In this document: piece by piece, positions 17,206 through 25,256 of the stretch
How the letters are laid out: every line of letters starts with the position of its first letter
How positions within the stretch are numbered: position 1 is the stretch's first letter
DNA from: Planctomycetota bacterium
GTDB lineage: Bacteria; Planctomycetota; B15-G4
Assembly (NCBI GenBank): GCA_029259695.1
Contig: JAJDEQ010000227.1
Span: 1-57,745, forward strand
DNA length: 57,745 nt
Direction: 5' to 3'
Translations under genes and position numbers: made by a program
The notes under the pieces: generated by a model
Told to the model about the DNA's origin: nothing
Database searches by the model: none
Seen by the model: only the letters and a program-made list of their open reading frames with translations

Positions 17206-19044
17206 ATGTGGCGCACCCCGATGTGCAGCTTGATCTCAGCCCTCGGGCTGTCGTTCCTGGGCGCGACGACGCTCGCGGCCCAGGATCGCGGGTGGCAGCA
17301 CGCCGTGCCCGCCGACGCGCTCCTGTTCGTGGGTGTCGAGGACATGCACAGCCTGGGCGCGGGTCTGCGCGCGTCGTCCTTCGGCCGGCTGATGGGCGAC
17401 CCCGCGTTCGCGCCGATCCAGACTGCGTGGGACGGCTTCCTGGCCGACATGTCGCAGGACCTGCAAGAGGACATGGGGGTCGACCCACTGCGGCTGCACG
17501 ACTTCATCAACGGCCCGGCTGCGCTGGTGTTGCTCGACGTGAGTGACACGCCCGACTACGACGAGGCGATCTTTCCGCTGCTGGTGGGCGTGCTGGCCGA
17601 CGTGGGCTCGGGCGACAACCTGGCCGGATTCCAGGAGGTCCTCGACGGTTTGCTGGACGTCGCGGCGAGCGAACAGGGTCTGGTGGTCACGAACGAAGAG
17701 GTCGACGGCATCGACGTGACCATGCTCGAGTCGCCCGAGGAGGGTGTGCCGGCCATGTTCCTCGGTCAGCAGGGCGGCATGTTCGTCGCGGCCTGGGTCG
17801 ACGTGGGCATGCAGGACACGTTCTACGAGTTGCTCGATACGATGTCGGGCGCCGGGAACGTCGATGTGCTCGCCGAGCGCGACGACTTCGTCGGACCGCT
17901 TGGTGCCGCCGACGACAGCAGCATCGTCCTCTACGGGGACATGGGGCGTTTCGCCGAACTCGTGCTGGAGTTCGAGGATCCCGACGACGAGCAGCGCGCG
18001 ATGTTCGAGACCACGGGGCTCGGCGACCTGGGAGCGCTCACCGGTCTGTGGAGCTTCGCGGACGGCATCCGGCAGATCGCGGCGCTCGAATGGGGCGCGT
18101 CGGACGGGGTGATCGCGCGGGTGGCCGACGCGCTCATGGGTCCAGGGCCGCCGCGGCTGCTCGAGATGGTGCCCGCCGACGCGCTCACGGCCACTGCCGG
18201 TCACCTGCAGCCGGCCGACGGCTTCGACGAATTCGTCCGGCTGATCGTCGAGCTGACGGATACGTCGATGGCGGACGTCGTCGAGGGGATGGTGGAGATG
18301 GACACCGAACTCGGCTTCAGCCTGCGCGACGACCTGTTGCTCAACCTCGATGGGCAGTTCGCGTTCTTCAGCGCCGAGGTCGATTCGATGGAGGCCTTCC
18401 CGGTGCCGGACTTCCTGACCGGGGACTCGGTCAACCTGGCACTGATGATCGGTCTCGAGGACGGCGATGCGGTGCGCACGCTGGTGGAGACGCTGGTCGA
18501 CGGCACGGCCTACCGGGCCACGCTCAAGCGCGAGCAGTTCGCCGGCTTCGACGTGTACGAACTGCCCCTGGGCATTCCCGGACTGCCGCTGAACCTGCAC
18601 TACGCGATCCTGGGTGAGGTCGGCGTGCTGTCGCCGTCACCGACCCTGTTGCGCGATGTGCTGCGCCGGATGGTCAGCGACGACCTGCCGAGCCTGGCCG
18701 GACAGGCGGCGTTCGTCGAGAGCCTGACCCAGCATCCCTCCCCCCACGTGATGGTCAGTTACGACGACACGGCACGCACCCTGTCCAGCGGCCTGCGTTC
18801 GCTGGTCGATCAGATCCGGGTCCTGGCGGGACCCGCTGGCGGCGGCCCCCGTTTCGAGATCGGCCCCGATGGCGAGTTGATCGCGGTGCCCGACGAAGGT
18901 CGGGAGCAGGACCCGATGGTCACGCTGCTGAGCGAGATCGAGATGCCCGGCGACGAGGTCTTCCGGCGTTACTTCGACGGGCCCACGGTGGCCACCGTCG
19001 TGGTGGACGAAGCCGGCCTCACGATCACGCAGACGTCGCCTTGA
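17206..19044 (+). CDS. Secreted protein of unknown function (DUF3352-like architecture)
   Basis: The 612-residue protein has a signal peptide (about 1-25, ending TTLAAQ). It is strongly acidic, with repeated mixed alpha/beta units that begin like VPADALLFVGVEDMHSLG and recur as VPADALTATAGHLQPADGF. This recalls the large secreted DUF3352-type proteins, but I cannot confirm the family. The ATG at 17206 has AGGAG eight bases upstream; the GTG at 17200 overlaps the preceding stop. The following gene's start overlaps this stop (TTGA). Function is unknown. Context suggests it works with the FG-GAP protein. Confidence 0.75.
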   Translation: MWRTPMCSLISALGLSFLGATTLAAQDRGWQHAVPADALLFVGVEDMHSLGAGLRASSFGRLMGDPAFAPIQTAWDGFLADMSQDLQEDMGVDPLRLHDFINGPAALVLLDVSDTPDYDEAIFPLLVGVLADVGSGDNLAGFQEVLDGLLDVAASEQGLVVTNEEVDGIDVTMLESPEEGVPAMFLGQQGGMFVAAWVDVGMQDTFYELLDTMSGAGNVDVLAERDDFVGPLGAADDSSIVLYGDMGRFAELVLEFEDPDDEQRAMFETTGLGDLGALTGLWSFADGIRQIAALEWGASDGVIARVADALMGPGPPRLLEMVPADALTATAGHLQPADGFDEFVRLIVELTDTSMADVVEGMVEMDTELGFSLRDDLLLNLDGQFAFFSAEVDSMEAFPVPDFLTGDSVNLALMIGLEDGDAVRTLVETLVDGTAYRATLKREQFAGFDVYELPLGIPGLPLNLHYAILGEVGVLSPSPTLLRDVLRRMVSDDLPSLAGQAAFVESLTQHPSPHVMVSYDDTARTLSSGLRSLVDQIRVLAGPAGGGPRFEIGPDGELIAVPDEGREQDPMVTLLSEIEMPGDEVFRRYFDGPTVATVVVDEAGLTITQTSP

Positions 19045-19541
19045 CGGAGCCGCGCGCATTCGCCGAGCCGTTCGTGGGCATGACCGTGGAGTTCCGCACG
19101 GGCGACGAGCTGTTCGCCGGAACCGATGACAACCTCTACGTGGGTGTCTCCGGACGCGGCGGCGGACGCGAGTTCGCCGTGGACGTGCGTCTCTTCGACG
19201 ACCACGAGCAGGGCAGTGACGTGTTCTATCGCTTCGGCGAGGTGTGGGACGCCGCGTTGCTGGAGCGCCGCGCGATCCTCACCGCGTACGAGGCCGACGG
19301 TTGGAACTCACCCCGCCGCCTGCCGATGCTCCTGTCCGACGTGGAGCAGGTGTACGTGCGCAAGGCGGGCACGCGTCAGGGCGACAGCGATGACGCGTGG
19401 ATGCTGACCGGCGCGTGCGTGACGCTGTACGGAGATCGTCGTCCGGCGCTGCGTCGCTTCGAGTCCGCCGGACCGATCTGGCTCGGGAACGAGTTCGGCG
19501 AGAAGCTGTGGTTGGTCGAGGCGCCTGCCCCGGAGGCCTGA
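19041..19541 (+). CDS. Small PLAT/LH2-like domain protein
   Basis: The product is 166 residues from a TTG that overlaps the previous stop (TTGA); ATG 19080 would begin exactly at the domain (MTVEFRTGDELFAGTDDN). The pattern TGD-x(3)-AGTDDNLYVGVSG, then FDDHEQGSDVFYRFG, then a late V-x-x-V-x-V segment and Trp resembles the PLAT beta-sandwich that binds lipids or proteins. No signal peptide is visible with either start, unlike its two coupled neighbours. It may therefore stay in the cytoplasm or leave by another route. The domain call is by eye and not certain. Confidence 0.65.
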   Translation: MTEPRAFAEPFVGMTVEFRTGDELFAGTDDNLYVGVSGRGGGREFAVDVRLFDDHEQGSDVFYRFGEVWDAALLERRAILTAYEADGWNSPRRLPMLLSDVEQVYVRKAGTRQGDSDDAWMLTGACVTLYGDRRPALRRFESAGPIWLGNEFGEKLWLVEAPAPEA

Positions 19542-19566
19542 GCCGCCGCGGGCCGGGCGCCCCGCC

Positions 19567-20544
19567 TCAGGCGTGAGCGGCCTTCAGCTCGCGCACGGCT
19601 TCGGTCAGCTTGGGCACGACCTCGAAGGCGTCGCCCACGATGCCGTAGTCGGCCAGCTTGAAGATCGGCGCCTCGGGATCCTTGTTGATCGCCACGATGT
19701 ACTTGCTCGTGCGCATGCCGGCGAGGTGCTGGATGGCGCCCGAGATGGCGACGGCGATGTAGAGCTGGGGCGAGACGGTCTTGCCGGTCTGGCCTACCTG
19801 ATCGGAGTGGGGACGCCAGCCGGCGTCGACGACCGCGCGGGACGCACCGACAGCGGCGCCCAACTCGTTGGCCAGGGCCTCGATCATGTCGAAGTTCTCG
19901 GGGCCCTTCAGCCCGCGGCCGCCGGACACGATGACGTCGGCCTCGGTCAGCTCGAGCTTCTTCTGGGCGGCCTGCACGATCTCCTGCAGCACGGCTCCCA
20001 GCCCCTTCGTCGGGGCGCTGGCCGCGCCCGCCTGCACCGCGCCGGCGGCGGGCCGCTCTTCGGCGCGGATGGCGTTGGGGCGCACGCTGGCCACCAACGT
20101 GGCGCCCGTGCTGGCGACGTTCACCACCGCCTTGCCCGCGTAGATCGGGCGTCGGGCGAGGACCGAGCCGCCGTCGACGCTCAGTTCCACGCAATCGGAC
20201 GCCAGGGGGGCGTCGAGCAGGCCGGCGATGCGCGGGCCCAGGTCCTTGCCGTAGTTGGTGTGCGCCAGCAGGACCAGCGTCGGGCTGCGCGGGCCGGCGG
20301 TCTCGGCGATGGCGCTCGCGGCGGCGTTGGCGTCGGCGGGATCCACGTCGAGGGTGACGACGGTGGCGGCGCCGTGGGCACCGAGGACGGCGGCCGCGTC
20401 GGCGGCGCCGGCACCACACACGACGGCGGTGGTCTCCGCGCCCAGCTCCGCGGCGACACGCGCGCCGGCGGTGAGGGACTCGAGCGAGGCGCGCTTGACG
20501 CTGCCGTTCTCCTGTTCGATGACGACGACGACTTCACCAGCCAC
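19567..20544 (-). CDS. etfA: Electron transfer flavoprotein alpha subunit
   Basis: The 325-residue product has the N-terminal alpha/beta domain and the C-terminal FAD domain with the diagnostic stretch GQTGKTVSPQLYIAVAISG and the following NKDPEAPIFKLADYGIVGD. EtfA binds FAD, takes electrons from acyl-CoA dehydrogenases through EtfB and passes them to ETF:quinone oxidoreductase. It lies 68 bp after etfB in one operon. The two acyl-CoA dehydrogenases at 43.2 and 47.8 kb are likely donors. Confidence 0.96.
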   Translation of the reverse strand: MAGEVVVVIEQENGSVKRASLESLTAGARVAAELGAETTAVVCGAGAADAAAVLGAHGAATVVTLDVDPADANAAASAIAETAGPRSPTLVLLAHTNYGKDLGPRIAGLLDAPLASDCVELSVDGGSVLARRPIYAGKAVVNVASTGATLVASVRPNAIRAEERPAAGAVQAGAASAPTKGLGAVLQEIVQAAQKKLELTEADVIVSGGRGLKGPENFDMIEALANELGAAVGASRAVVDAGWRPHSDQVGQTGKTVSPQLYIAVAISGAIQHLAGMRTSKYIVAINKDPEAPIFKLADYGIVGDAFEVVPKLTEAVRELKAAHA

Positions 20545-20612
20545 GATGGGCTCCTTCGGAGGATGAGTTCAGCGGGGGCTGAGAACGATGGTGTGCAGGG
20601 ACGAGACGGGCG

Positions 20613-21371
20613 TCAGAGCAGCTTGGCTTCTTCGCGCAACAGGCGAACGAGTTCCGGGACGGCTTCGGCGCCCTCCCCGACGATGCGGCCCTCGCTGCGT
20701 TCTGCGGGCAGTTCCAGGCTCTTGATCGCCATGCGCGCCTCGCCGAGGTCGGCGGGACGCTCGTCGATGGGCTTCTTCTTGGCGGCCATGATGCCCTTGA
20801 GCGACGCGTAGCGCGGCTCGTTGAGCCCCTTGGTGCAGGTGAGCACCGCGGGCAGGGCCACGTCGTACTTCTCGCGGTTGCCACCTTCGCCGCTGCGCTC
20901 GCACACGGCCTTGCCGTCGGCGATCTCGAGTGCCTTGATCTCGGTCAGGCAGGCCCACCCGAGCTTGGCCGCGATCAAGCTGCCCACCTGGCCCTGGTCG
21001 CGGTCCACCGCGAGCTTGCCGGTGAGTACCAGGTCGGGAGACAGTTCGGAGATCACCTTGGCCAGGGCCGTGGCGGTGAGCTGGGCGTCGCGCGAACTGG
21101 CGTCCGGGTCGCTCAGCAGGATCGCCTTGTCGGCACCCATGGCCAGGCAGGTGCGCAGCTCCTTGGTGGCCTCGGGCGGGGCCAGCGAGACGATCGTGAC
21201 CTCACCTTCGCCGGCCTTCTCCTTGATCTGGAGCGCGGCCTCCACGGCGAACTCGTCGTAGGGGTTGATGACCCACTCGACCTGGGCGGTGTCGACCGAG
21301 ACGCCGTCAATGCCGACCTTCACGCGGGTGTCGGTGGCGGGGACTCGCTTGACGCAGGCCACGATCTTCAT
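20613..21371 (-). CDS. etfB: Electron transfer flavoprotein beta subunit
   Basis: The product is 252 residues, the usual EtfB length. The start MKIVACVKRVPATDTRVKV and the inner motifs VINPYDEFAVEAAL, GADKAILL and TGKLAVDRDQGQVG are typical of the AMP-binding beta subunit. I chose the ATG at 21371, with GAGGA about seven bases upstream; the frame is open further upstream but shows no homology. It forms a heterodimer with EtfA downstream. The 246-bp gap before it (21372-21617) must carry the promoter unless the operon continues from the response regulator gene. Confidence 0.96.
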   Translation of the reverse strand: MKIVACVKRVPATDTRVKVGIDGVSVDTAQVEWVINPYDEFAVEAALQIKEKAGEGEVTIVSLAPPEATKELRTCLAMGADKAILLSDPDASSRDAQLTATALAKVISELSPDLVLTGKLAVDRDQGQVGSLIAAKLGWACLTEIKALEIADGKAVCERSGEGGNREKYDVALPAVLTCTKGLNEPRYASLKGIMAAKKKPIDERPADLGEARMAIKSLELPAERSEGRIVGEGAEAVPELVRLLREEAKLL

Positions 21372-21617
21372 GGGTGTCCTCGAAGGGGTGTCTTGGGGAT
21401 CTTGCAGGCGACGCGCGGAGCGGCGGTTCCGTTCCCGGGTCGATCCCGGCGGCTCGCGGAGCCTGCACTCTCGGGTGCCGAAGGTGCTGCCCGCGCTCGC
21501 CGGAGGAGCGACTTTTCGAGCGGAGAACGATCCCGGAATGTCGCACATGGCCGCCGGGAGGGTCAACCCGGCCAGCAAGCCCTGCGGGAGGTGATGCGCG
21601 CCGGGTGCCGCCCTCGG

Positions 21618-22724
21618 TCAGGCGCTCGCGGCCGCCGGCAGGGCGATGGGGACGTTCTCGATGGCTCGCAGGAACGTGTCCACGATCTCGGCCGGGATCT
21701 TGGTGCCGGCTTCGGCGCGCAGGGTTCGGGCGGCCAGTTCGAGCGGCATCGGGTCGCGGTAGGGGCGCAGCGAGGTGATCGCCTCCCAGTAGTCGGCCAC
21801 CTTGACCACGAAGGCCTCGACGGGGATCTGGCTTCCCAGCAGACCGTCGGGGTAGCCGTGCCCGTCCAGGGACTCGTGATGCCAGCGGATCATGGGACGC
21901 AGGTCCTGCATGGTGCGGATCGGGGCGATCAGGTCGTCGCCCACGACCGGGTGGCGCTTCATGACCTCGAACTCGGCCCGGGAGAGGGGGCCGTCGTTGT
22001 CGAGGATGGCGTCGGGGATCCCGATCTTGCCGATGTCGTGCAGCCGTCCGCCGAGGGCGATCTTCTCGATCTCCTCGGGTGCGAAGGCCATGGCCTCGGC
22101 CAGCAACCGGGCCAGGTCGGAGACGCGGCTGCTGTGTCGGGCGGTGAAACGGCTCTTGGCGTCGATGATCGTGGCCAGCGAGACCAGGAACTCCTCGAAG
22201 TTCTCCTCGTCCGCCGCCCGCCGCTCCTCGATCTGCGAGAGCATGGCGCTCTTCACGACCAGGCGGCGGCGCTCGACGGCGCGGGCCACGGCGGCGCGCA
22301 GCAGTTCGAACGGGAACGGCTTGGTGAGGTAGTCGTAGGCGCCCTGCTTGAGGGCCTCGACGGCGTACTGCAGGTCGTTGTGCGCCGTCATCATCATCAC
22401 GTCGATGTCCGGATGGGCGTGACGCACTTCGCGCAGCAGGTCCAGTCCGTTCTCGCCGCCGCGCAGGGTGATGTCGGTGAGCACGACGAGGATGTCGTGC
22501 TCGGCGAGGTGGGCCCGGGCTTCGGACAGGGTGCCCGCGGCCAGGACGTCGTAGCCCTCGCGTTGCAGGTAGCGCGACACCGTGTCGCGGACGCCGTAGT
22601 CGTCGTCCACGACCAGGACCGCAGAACGCTCGAGGTTGCGCCAGGGGCGCTCGTCCCCGACCTCGCCCTCAGGCGGGGCGGATCCCTCGTGCGATGTGGG
22701 GGGAATGGAGCCTGGCTCACTCAT
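21618..22724 (-). CDS. Response regulator with HD-GYP c-di-GMP phosphodiesterase domain (RpfG-like)
   Basis: The 368-residue protein has a receiver domain (about 34-150: acid pocket VVDDD, phospho-acceptor Asp84 in VVLTDITL, Thr113, Lys135 in DYLTKPF). A linker helix leads to an HD-GYP domain (about 180-355) with HDIGKIGIP at 229-237, RHP and DGHGYPDG at 287-294. All hallmark residues are present, so it should hydrolyse c-di-GMP when phosphorylated. No sensor kinase gene is in the window. It lies between lptB and etfB on the same strand, 144 and 246 bp away. Confidence 0.94.
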   Translation of the reverse strand: MSEPGSIPPTSHEGSAPPEGEVGDERPWRNLERSAVLVVDDDYGVRDTVSRYLQREGYDVLAAGTLSEARAHLAEHDILVVLTDITLRGGENGLDLLREVRHAHPDIDVMMMTAHNDLQYAVEALKQGAYDYLTKPFPFELLRAAVARAVERRRLVVKSAMLSQIEERRAADEENFEEFLVSLATIIDAKSRFTARHSSRVSDLARLLAEAMAFAPEEIEKIALGGRLHDIGKIGIPDAILDNDGPLSRAEFEVMKRHPVVGDDLIAPIRTMQDLRPMIRWHHESLDGHGYPDGLLGSQIPVEAFVVKVADYWEAITSLRPYRDPMPLELAARTLRAEAGTKIPAEIVDTFLRAIENVPIALPAAASA

Positions 22725-22868
22725 GGCGTTCGCTCCCGCAGTGCCACGACCACCTGCAGCCGGACGGCGCTGCGGTGGTGCACCCAACCGTGATTGACCC
22801 TCCCGATGGGCGCCGGCGCTCGTTCCGCGAGGACCCGACGCGTGAGCGCCCTGGTCGCAACGCGGAGG

Positions 22869-23603
22869 TCAGCCGCTGGTGTCCATCGTGAACCGCTCAC
22901 CAAGGTACACGGCCCGGACCTCGGGATCATCCGCGAGATCGGTCGCGCTGCCGTGCCGGAAGATCGCGCCCTCGTAGATGATGTAGGCGCGGTTCGTCGT
23001 GCCCAGCGTCTCGCGCACGGCGTGGTCGGTGAGCAGCACGGAGATGCCGCGGTCGCGCAGCCGGAACAGCAGGCTCTGGATGTCCTCGATGGCGATCGGG
23101 TCGACTCCCGAGAACGGCTCGTCCAGCAGGATCAGCCGGGGATCGAGGGCCAGCGTGCGCGCCAGTTCCAGCCGGCGTCGCTCGCCGCCCGACAGGGTGG
23201 ACGCCACCGAACGGGCCACGTGCCCGAGGCCGAACTCGTCCATCAGGGTGTCGGCCTTGTCGCGTCGCTCGGCCTTGCCCATGCCTCGCGCCTCGAGCAC
23301 GGCGAGCAGGTTCTCGCGCACCGAGAGCTGGCGGAAGATCGATGGCTCCTGGCTCAGGTAGCCCATGCCCAACCGCGCGCGCTGGTACATCGGAGAGCGG
23401 GTGACGTTCTCACCCTCGAAGATCACCTGGCCCTTGTCGGGCGTGATCATGCCCACCGTCATGCGGAAGGTGGTCGTCTTGCCGGCGCCGTTGGGGCCCA
23501 GCAAGCCCACGATCTCGCCTTCGTCGACCTGGAAGGAGACGTCCTTGACGACGGTGCGGTCACCGTAGCGCTTCGTGAGTCCGTTGACCTGGAGCAGAGT
23601 CAT
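22869..23603 (-). CDS. lptB: LPS export ABC transporter ATP-binding protein LptB
   Basis: The 244-residue ATPase has Walker A LLGPNGAGKTTTF, the LptB-type Q-loop stretch GMGYLSQEPSIFRQLSVREN, signature LSGGERRRLELAR, Walker B LILLDEPFSGVDP and TDHAVRETL. This set separates LptB from LivF-type ATPases. It drives LptFG to extract LPS from the inner membrane and implies an LPS-type outer membrane. The other lpt genes are not in the window. It is 52 bp downstream of lepB. Confidence 0.95.
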   Translation of the reverse strand: MTLLQVNGLTKRYGDRTVVKDVSFQVDEGEIVGLLGPNGAGKTTTFRMTVGMITPDKGQVIFEGENVTRSPMYQRARLGMGYLSQEPSIFRQLSVRENLLAVLEARGMGKAERRDKADTLMDEFGLGHVARSVASTLSGGERRRLELARTLALDPRLILLDEPFSGVDPIAIEDIQSLLFRLRDRGISVLLTDHAVRETLGTTNRAYIIYEGAIFRHGSATDLADDPEVRAVYLGERFTMDTSG

Positions 23604-23655
23604 GCGCGTTGCATCCCGAGGCGGTTCGCGGAACGGTGGTTGCCGCTGGCGGGGT

Positions 23656-25089
23656 TCATCGGACGAGCTTCCAACGGAACGGTTTGTACACCGGCCAGAA
23701 GACGGCCAGGACCTTGCCCAGCAGGTAGCGCCGATGGATGAACGGGGCGGGCTCGACGTTGAGTTCGTCGACCTCGCGCCTGTCGATCGTGTGGACGTCG
23801 CCGTGTGAGTCGGCGAAGGCGATGCGGAACTCGTCGATCGGCACCGAGTTCGCGTCCGGCGGGGCCACGCCGAACGCCGGCGGCGGGAAGTGGAAGCCGC
23901 TGACGACCTCGTCGCCCATGCGGTAGCTGTCGCGACGCCACTGGCGACTGTCGTACGACGACTGGGTGTTGTCGCCCAGCCCGAAGTAGGAGTCGTCCGG
24001 GACCTCCCAGCGGGCGGGCGCCCCGTTCACCGCCGTGCGCGGCAGGTAGTAGATGTCCCGACGCACGATCACGTCCTCGATCGCGCCGCCGCCGCGCACG
24101 CCCAGGGACACCAGCGCCTGTTTCGGGAGGTCGGTTCGCGGTCCGGCGAGGTCGTCGTCGTAGCGCAACCACTCGTCGCCGTCGACGCTCAGCACGATGC
24201 GGCGATCGACCGACCGCGCTGTGATCTCGATCGGGCGTCCGGTGGGGACGAAGTGGTCCGTCGCGTCGAGGAACACCCGCTCGGCACTGCCGTTGGATGC
24301 GGCGCCGGTGGTGGTGAGGGTCACGCGCGCTCTCTGTCCCGATCCATCTGCGGGAAGGAAGAAGACCGTGTCTCCGTCGTCAGCGCGCAGCGTGATGCGC
24401 AGCCCGTCGGCTCCCTCGTCCAGCGTGGCGCGCAACGACACGTCGAGGTCGGCAACGGCCTCCGCGCCGTTGGGCTGGCCGCGGATGCGCCAGGCCAGAT
24501 CGTAGCCGTGGGTGTAGACGTGCTTGACCGTCTTGGTCAGTTGCAGCTCGCGCAGGGTGTCGGGCGGAAAGACGGCCCGGTCCTGGTTGATCGTGATGTC
24601 CGCACCGTCGGTGTCGGTGCCGGTGGCGCGGAAGGCCAGCTTGAGGTCGAACCCGCCGTCGACGACCGGTTGGATCGTCTTGAGCACGGACTCGTTGACG
24701 TGGTCGGGCTTGCGCGCGATACCGCCGTCGATCCAGACATCGCCACCCTTGATCTCGAGCGTCTCACCCGGCAGCCCCACGATGCGCTTCACGTACAGGC
24801 GGCGCTCATCGCTGGGGAAGCGGAAGATCATCACTTCCCAGCGTCGCGGGTCACGCAGCATGGTGCAGAGCTTGTCGGCGATGACCCGGTCCTTGATGCC
24901 GGTCAGGCGGTCGCCCAGGATCGTGGGTTGCATCGAGCCCGACGGGATCTGGTAGGCCTCGATGATGAAGAACTTCAGCACGAGCGCCATGGCGATCGCG
25001 ATCGCGACCGACTCGAGCTGCTCCGTGCACCACAGATCGAGCGGGCGCCGCGGGGCGTTGCGTTCGCGTTCGGGCGTGGGGGGCGACAT
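23656..25089 (-). CDS. lepB: Signal peptidase I with a ~240-residue insert
   Basis: The 477-residue inner-membrane peptidase cleaves signal peptides of exported proteins. One N-terminal membrane helix (about 26-46) precedes IPSGSMQPT (nucleophile Ser52) and RRLYVKRIVGLPGE (general base Lys101). Box E, GDNTQSSYDSR, is at 372-382, and a membrane-proximal C-terminus follows. Most family members have far fewer residues between boxes D and E; here about 125-365 is an extra beta-rich segment (VDGGFDLKLAFRATGTDTDG, then SVDRRIVLSVDGDEWLRYDD) resembling a LamG/concanavalin-like sandwich. It lies next to lepA, the classic order. Confidence 0.93.
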   Translation of the reverse strand: MSPPTPERERNAPRRPLDLWCTEQLESVAIAIAMALVLKFFIIEAYQIPSGSMQPTILGDRLTGIKDRVIADKLCTMLRDPRRWEVMIFRFPSDERRLYVKRIVGLPGETLEIKGGDVWIDGGIARKPDHVNESVLKTIQPVVDGGFDLKLAFRATGTDTDGADITINQDRAVFPPDTLRELQLTKTVKHVYTHGYDLAWRIRGQPNGAEAVADLDVSLRATLDEGADGLRITLRADDGDTVFFLPADGSGQRARVTLTTTGAASNGSAERVFLDATDHFVPTGRPIEITARSVDRRIVLSVDGDEWLRYDDDLAGPRTDLPKQALVSLGVRGGGAIEDVIVRRDIYYLPRTAVNGAPARWEVPDDSYFGLGDNTQSSYDSRQWRRDSYRMGDEVVSGFHFPPPAFGVAPPDANSVPIDEFRIAFADSHGDVHTIDRREVDELNVEPAPFIHRRYLLGKVLAVFWPVYKPFRWKLVR

Positions 25090-25256
25090 CGGCGGGCGGC
25101 TCTTCGGGTGTGGCTGGGGCGCCGAGGGGCGGGGTCGAGCTGGGGTGCGGTGCGGGGCGGGCGTCGACGGGTTCGTGCAGGCTGGGTCGTTGCGGGCCCG
25201 GGTGACAGGGCCGGCGCGGGCAGCCTAGAAGATAACGTCGGGAGGGCCCCGATGCG

